The notes under the pieces are model-generated. The model did no database searches. It had not been told where the DNA came from and was given only the letters and a program-made list of their open reading frames with translations. A stretch of DNA of 26,025 bases from CAYRTD01 sp964426915 (GTDB lineage Bacteria; Bacteroidota; Bacteroidia; Bacteroidales; GCA-2748055). The stretch spans positions 1-26,025 of the forward strand of contig CAYRTD010000042.1 of NCBI GenBank assembly GCA_964426915.1, in the 5' to 3' direction. Positions 21,817 to 26,025 of the stretch are shown one piece after another (within the stretch, counting starts at the first letter, position 1; each line of letters starts with the position of its first letter). The position numbers were made by a program, and so were the translations under genes.

Positions 21817-23136
21817 TTATTCCATAAGGCAGATTTTTAAAACTTTGTGGCTGTTGTTGGTGATCCGGAATCTGTTATCGATCCTGTAACCTATAACCCA
21901 GGCAATATCCTGACCGCTGCATAACAACCATGTATTTTCTTTTTGAGGAATAGAAAATTTATTATCCACAAAAAAATCACTGAGTTTTTTACTGTTCTGC
22001 ATTCCCAGGGGCTGGAAATAATCACCAGGATGCCATTTTCTGATTATCAGGGGGAAAGAAAGTTTTTCTGCATCCAGACAGGCAACATCGGGATAAGGAG
22101 GGATACTTAGCGTACCTGCTTCAGCAGATTCCAGGGATAGTTTAATCGGGTGGGAGACCTCTTTCTGATCCTGATCAATATAATATTTCTTGTCATCAGG
22201 CTCTTTATAGACTTCAATGATAAGATCCTCCCTGTCTTTAATAAGTCTGTGTGTGCCTGAATAGAATTTTTTTCCCGGAGAAGCCCACAGGCTTTCCCAA
22301 ATATCTTTTATTGATGACGGACTGAAATTTAAGTCGGCAAGTATTTCATAAAGAACAGACTGGCTAAATTCTTCCTTTAATAAAGACTGAATGCTTATGC
22401 TGTAATAATTACCAGTTCTGCGAAGAATTAATTCTTTTTTATCATCAATATAGTTAATGTAAATAGATTGAACCCTTGACAGATTATTAATATTTCCTTC
22501 CATGGTCTTTGAAAAAGAAGGATTAATTTCTTTCATCAGAGGCAAGACCTTGTGTCTGATCCTGTTACGGATATATTTTTCAGATATATTAGAACTGTCT
22601 TCTCTCCATTTGATTTCATTTTGCGATGCATAAATTTCAATCTCTTCTCTTGTAAAATGGCTCAGGGGCCTAATAAGATAACCGTTTTTCGATGAAATAC
22701 CTGTTAATCCTCTAATACCTGTTCCCCTGCAGAGATTGATAAAAAAGGTTTCGACCTGGTCATCGAGATTATGTGCCGTTGCAACATAGTCGAAAGCATT
22801 TTCGAGGCGTAATTCATCGAACCAGTTATACCTCAGATCTCTTGCCGCCATTTGAACAGAGATCTTATTTTCCTCTGCATAACTAAGGGTGTCAAATTTT
22901 TTAGATATGAAAGTAAGATCATTATTGACGCAAATATCTTTTACGAATTCTTCATCTTCGTCCGACTCATGACCTCTGAGTCTGAAATTACAATGAGCGA
23001 CGATCAGTTCATTATCAAGAGCCGAAAACAGATCAGTCATTACCATACTGTCAATACCTCCGGAAACAGCAAGAATAATCTTATTTATAGGAGAAACACC
23101 ATCCCCGGCAATTTTTTTACGGAAAAGCTCTCTCAT
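21817..23136 (-). CDS. tilS: tRNA(Ile)-lysidine synthase
   Basis: 439 residues, normal for the long TilS form. It attaches lysine to C34 of the CAU-anticodon tRNA-Ile, an essential decoding step. The ATP-binding PP-loop AVSGGIDSMV (Ser25-Gly-Gly-Ile-Asp-Ser30) opens the N-terminal domain. It is followed by VAHCNFRLRGHESDEDEEFV, TAHNLDDQVETFFINLCRGTG and the WREDSSN...YIRNRIRH signature. The C-terminal region (about 350-439) has IRKWHPGDYFQPLGMQNSKK, LSDFFVDNK and WVIGYRIDNRFRI, the tRNA acceptor-binding domain. It lies downstream of the peroxiredoxin gene on the same strand but behind that gene's terminator, so it probably depends on readthrough or a local promoter. The T-rich stretch before its start shows no consensus box. 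Confidence 0.95.
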   Translation of the reverse strand: MRELFRKKIAGDGVSPINKIILAVSGGIDSMVMTDLFSALDNELIVAHCNFRLRGHESDEDEEFVKDICVNNDLTFISKKFDTLSYAEENKISVQMAARDLRYNWFDELRLENAFDYVATAHNLDDQVETFFINLCRGTGIRGLTGISSKNGYLIRPLSHFTREEIEIYASQNEIKWREDSSNISEKYIRNRIRHKVLPLMKEINPSFSKTMEGNINNLSRVQSIYINYIDDKKELILRRTGNYYSISIQSLLKEEFSQSVLYEILADLNFSPSSIKDIWESLWASPGKKFYSGTHRLIKDREDLIIEVYKEPDDKKYYIDQDQKEVSHPIKLSLESAEAGTLSIPPYPDVACLDAEKLSFPLIIRKWHPGDYFQPLGMQNSKKLSDFFVDNKFSIPQKENTWLLCSGQDIAWVIGYRIDNRFRITNNSHKVLKICLME

Positions 23137-23154
23137 GGCCTTTTTTTGTAAAAA

Positions 23155-23191
23155 TAAAAAAAAAGAGGCTGCTCGTTGAAGAACAGCCTCT
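23155..23191 (-). terminator. Rho-independent terminator of the peroxiredoxin gene
   Basis: On the minus strand, AGAGGCTG (23191-23184) and CAGCCTCT (23171-23164) form an 8-bp stem with a 12-nt loop, followed by nine T residues (23163-23155). It lies 20 bp beyond the peroxiredoxin stop and about 20 bp before the tilS start, so it should limit tilS expression from the upstream promoter. Confidence 0.9.
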
Positions 23192-23211
23192 AAAAGAATA
23201 AACAGTTTTCT

Positions 23212-23844
23212 TTAACTTGTTGACAAGTATGATGCGATACCCTGCTGTGTTTCTTTGAGGGCTTTATCACCCGACTTCCAGTTTGCAGGACATACTTCAC
23301 CATGTTTTTCGAAATATTGAAGAGCATCAATCATTCTAAGGGTTTCATCCACACTACGTCCGAGGGGCATATCATTAACCACCTGATGCCTTACAATCCC
23401 TTCTTTGTCAATGAGGAACAAACCTCGATAGGATTGGGGAATCCCGGTATAGCCGGCATGACCTTCCTCATCGTAATTATATTCACCTGCAAGAACATCA
23501 TAATTTTCAGCAATCGTTTTTGATTGATCGGAAACAAGTGTATGTTTTACATCTTTAATACCTCCGTCTTTCTGCTCAGTCTGCAGCCATTTCCAATGCG
23601 AAAATTCACTATCAACGGAACAGCCTACAACTTCCACTTCTCTTTTTTCGAAATCATTGATTCTTTTTTGTAAGGCAATAATTTCGGTAGGACAAACAAA
23701 GGTGAAATCTGCCGGATAAAAATAAAAAACGACATATTTCTTTCCCTTAAATTGTCCCAGAGAAAAGTTTTCTACGATTTCTCCACCGTTTACAACGGCC
23801 GGAGCATTAAAATTTGGTGCTTTTTTCCCAACTAGTACAGACAT
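23212..23844 (-). CDS. Typical 2-Cys peroxiredoxin (AhpC/TSA family)
   Basis: 210 residues. It reduces H2O2 and organic hydroperoxides with electrons from thioredoxin or a similar donor. The peroxidatic Cys51 is in FYFYPADFTFVCPTEI and the resolving Cys185 in HGEVCPANWKSG. The C-terminal extension (about 186-210) and the HGEVCPANW context resemble the eukaryote-like Prx1/TSA branch more than E. coli AhpC (187 residues). No ahpF-like partner gene is present, so thioredoxin dependence is more likely; this is inference. The GGLG-type motif of over-oxidation-sensitive enzymes is not obvious. The gene is probably monocistronic with a strong terminator. No OxyR or PerR site could be recognised upstream. 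Confidence 0.94.
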   Translation of the reverse strand: MSVLVGKKAPNFNAPAVVNGGEIVENFSLGQFKGKKYVVFYFYPADFTFVCPTEIIALQKRINDFEKREVEVVGCSVDSEFSHWKWLQTEQKDGGIKDVKHTLVSDQSKTIAENYDVLAGEYNYDEEGHAGYTGIPQSYRGLFLIDKEGIVRHQVVNDMPLGRSVDETLRMIDALQYFEKHGEVCPANWKSGDKALKETQQGIASYLSTS

Positions 23845-24021
23845 AATTTTATTAAAATTTAAGGTGTTAAGGATTCGAAATAATTGTAAAATTAGATAAC
23901 AAATGAATGAGCAAATGTTTCAAAAAAAATAAAAAATAAGAACTATTTAACAAAACTATCTTGTAAACATGTATTATTCATGCGGCAAGTTTAGGGCAGA
24001 TGACAGGCGGCGGAATACAGA

Positions 24022-25902
24022 CTAATGATAAATGATCAATGCAGGAGCGCCGGGTGCAAAATTTCCTGGATTCAGTTTCTTTTCTCCTGAAAAGTTAATA
24101 TGATCCCACAGAGAAAGGTCTTTAATTCCCGGATAAAAAGAGAATCGTAACTGAATGGTGGGAAATACAAGCCTTTCGTTTCTTATTCTTATGCCCAAAC
24201 CAAAACCGTTGAATCTCTCCAGACGCCCAAGTGATATATCTTCTTCTCCGATGAATCCATGATCCGAAAAGCCATAAAAAACTAAATTAAAACCGTACAA
24301 CTTATAAGGAGAAAAAACCACAGCTTCAAAATTTATGGTCACTTTCTGTTTTCCGTAAATTGTATTGTCTGAGAGACCTCTTATTCCTGCATCATTGTTC
24401 AAATTTATCCTCTCCAGTGGAAAACGGTTCAGTCCTTTGGCATAATTCATATACCCAAAAAAGCGCATCTTGAATCTTTCGATTAAAAATAATTTTGTAA
24501 AGTAATCCAGATCAAGCTTAAATACTCCCTGTTCAAATGCCTTTTTATCATTAATAAAACCACCTACAGAAGTATGTAAGTTGGCATAACCCACAGCTCC
24601 CAGAAAATCACCATAGGAGAGGCTTAATGAAGAGTAGAGTCTGTCGTTAAACTCGCTGAATTCTTTACCCAAAGATATATTGCCCAGCCATCCGGTAGGG
24701 ATATCTTCTGTATGGCCATAACCATAAATAAGGTTGCTGCGGTAATAACTCTGAACCGATATGGAAATAGAATTAAGCCATAAAGTTTTATTGTGATAAT
24801 CATATAGAAGCCTTTCGTCTACTTCCATGGGTCTTTCGAAATATCTTTCTTTAAGCAACCGGCTTGCAAGGATAAGGTTTAATCTGTTAAACCGGTATTT
24901 GCTAAAGGTTTTAAGGTTAAAAGAACGTCCAAGCCAGAAATCACTATAATTATAATCCAGTGACCTCAGGGGTTGAAGGCTGTCAGAAAGCCATATTCTT
25001 TTAACAGTATTCATTTTATAGATATTTAGACCTCCCGCATATTTTGTATTGGGTGTAAAAAACTTTCGGTTCAACTGGATTCCGTAGGATTCGGTCTCGA
25101 AAACACTTTTATAATAGGTTTTGGCATCGATAAAGCTGCCCATGATGTTTTTATTTCTCAAAGCAGCTTCATATCCCCACATACTTGTCTTGGCAGGGTC
25201 CCAGTGAACGCTGCTTTGGAACTCGATCCCCGAACCAAGGATATTACGGTCCTGAATTACCAGTTTCCCTGTGCTCAGGTCTTTAAGTTCCGGAAAAACA
25301 GCTTTGGGCCATACATCCCTGGTTATGAAAGTAATATCCGCATAACCCGGATCAGAGGCATCTGGGCTGATAATCACCCTGACATCGTTTATGTAAGGTA
25401 AATCTCTCAGAACCCTTTCATTATCAGCAATAATTTCTGGTTCAATAAGTTCTCCCGTTTTAATCAGTAGATTGCTTTTCAGTACATTCTTCAGGGTTTT
25501 TATATGAAGGGTATTAGCTATTTTGTTTAGTGGTGAATCATTAACATAGCTTGTGTCATTTATTGAAGTTCCAAAAGGATTAAGCCTTACAAAATTTATA
25601 TCCCGGATTTTCAGTCCCTCATACTGTTCATATTTGAGATAACTAAGCTGGGTTTCAATCGTGTCTGCCTCTGATTTTTTTCTTTTTTTGACTACTATAT
25701 TATGGAGTTCCCGGGTTATTCTGTTTTTATCTGCTTTTATCCTGAGGGAATCAAAAAAATCTTCGGTTTTCGGATCTTCATTATGCGGAACCGTATCTGT
25801 CAAGGAGGGACGAATATCTATATTCACAGCTTTCAGAGAACCAGGAAGGAGCATCAGGTACAAGAATAAATGTATCCGGAATGATATATGAATAATCGAC
25901 AT
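24022..25902 (-). CDS. Outer membrane beta-barrel protein with POTRA domain (BamA/TamA superfamily)
   Basis: 626 residues. A signal peptide (about 1-25, ending GSLKA) is followed by a charged, low-order segment (about 30-90). One POTRA-like module (about 93-200) starts at GLKIRDINFVRLNPFG and includes LLIKTGELIEPEIIADNERVLRDLPYINDVRVIISP. Such sequence is typical of BamA-superfamily POTRAs. The rest (about 200-626) alternates amphipathic strands with turns, ending in a C-terminal barrel rich in Tyr and Phe. GIRGLSDNTIYGKQKVTINFEAV contains the G-R-G loop-6-like feature, seen here as GIRGL. The protein has one recognisable POTRA instead of the five of BamA, so it is probably not the main BamA. 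A role in insertion or secretion of specific outer membrane proteins or lipids is possible. It is last in the window, with the start 123 bp from the right edge. Confidence 0.82.
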   Translation of the reverse strand: MSIIHISFRIHLFLYLMLLPGSLKAVNIDIRPSLTDTVPHNEDPKTEDFFDSLRIKADKNRITRELHNIVVKKRKKSEADTIETQLSYLKYEQYEGLKIRDINFVRLNPFGTSINDTSYVNDSPLNKIANTLHIKTLKNVLKSNLLIKTGELIEPEIIADNERVLRDLPYINDVRVIISPDASDPGYADITFITRDVWPKAVFPELKDLSTGKLVIQDRNILGSGIEFQSSVHWDPAKTSMWGYEAALRNKNIMGSFIDAKTYYKSVFETESYGIQLNRKFFTPNTKYAGGLNIYKMNTVKRIWLSDSLQPLRSLDYNYSDFWLGRSFNLKTFSKYRFNRLNLILASRLLKERYFERPMEVDERLLYDYHNKTLWLNSISISVQSYYRSNLIYGYGHTEDIPTGWLGNISLGKEFSEFNDRLYSSLSLSYGDFLGAVGYANLHTSVGGFINDKKAFEQGVFKLDLDYFTKLFLIERFKMRFFGYMNYAKGLNRFPLERINLNNDAGIRGLSDNTIYGKQKVTINFEAVVFSPYKLYGFNLVFYGFSDHGFIGEEDISLGRLERFNGFGLGIRIRNERLVFPTIQLRFSFYPGIKDLSLWDHINFSGEKKLNPGNFAPGAPALIIYH

Positions 25903-26025
25903 TTATTTTTTCCTATTTAACAATAAGAACCAGGTTTTGGATTATTTAGTGTCTGTCCATAATGTCCGATATACTCATTCAGTGTTAAATTTCAGCGGTA
26001 TTTCCCGGAGTACCGCGGACAGGCG
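25903..26025. other. Right-edge intergenic sequence
   Basis: 123 bp upstream of the outer membrane protein gene with no second gene start. A short inverted repeat GGTA...TACC flanks TTTCCCGGAG at about 25996-26013. No TAnnTTTG element was found. Confidence 0.4.

Noticed and set aside
23852..23905. Promoter for the peroxiredoxin gene
   Set aside because: A minus-strand TTTG is followed about 19 bp later by only a 6 of 8 match to the -7 box, too weak to list.

Overview
The window looks like a contig or scaffold piece from a Bacteroidota genome, probably a Bacteroidales or Marinilabiliales-type anaerobe or marine/sediment bacterium. The evidence is a C-terminal type IX secretion sorting domain, lipoproteins of the C-E-K-D-D type, TAnnTTTG promoter elements in place of sigma70 boxes, start codons without Shine-Dalgarno sequences, and the gene order mutL - rhomboid - rhomboid - endonuclease/exonuclease/phosphatase. 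A run of exactly 100 N (1323-1422) marks a draft assembly gap.

Layout. Positions 1-2918 hold three minus-strand envelope genes (two lipoproteins and a small acidic secreted protein) around a tandem-repeat block at about 1071-1558. From 3529 to 6856 are two plus-strand exported proteins: a large T9SS cargo with propeller-like repeats and an alpha/beta hydrolase. A perfect 53-bp palindrome separates them from a convergent three-domain rhodanese sulfurtransferase. gmhA (minus) and a Kv-type potassium channel with a zinc ribbon (plus) diverge around 9200. The cluster at 10179-15115 encodes a small membrane protein, MutL, two rhomboid proteases and an EEP-family hydrolase. It converges on nth (endonuclease III) across a second copy of the repeat element.

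The most interesting region is 16156-21815, an aromatic amino acid operon: pheA, a DAHP synthase/chorismate mutase fusion, aroB, aroD, aroC and tyrA. In front of pheA lies an 18-codon leader ORF with 11 aromatic codons (7 Phe, 3 Tyr, 1 Trp). It is followed by an 8-bp antiterminator that overlaps a Rho-independent terminator. The terminator ends just before the pheA start codon. This has the form of a leader-peptide transcription attenuator that would sense charged tRNA-Phe/Tyr and set expression of steps 1, 2, 3 and 7 of the shikimate pathway plus both prephenate branches. aroE, aroK, aroA and an aromatic aminotransferase are not in the window. A consensus -7 element before aroC suggests an internal promoter for aroC-tyrA.

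The right end (21817-25902) is all minus strand: tilS meeting tyrA tail to tail, a 2-Cys peroxiredoxin with its own terminator, and a POTRA/beta-barrel outer membrane protein of the BamA superfamily. No rRNA, tRNA, CRISPR array, transposase or prophage gene was seen. The repeat element (G-rich tract plus (A/G)ATCGGT heptamers) occurs in two intergenic regions, and a short fragment sits at the left edge.
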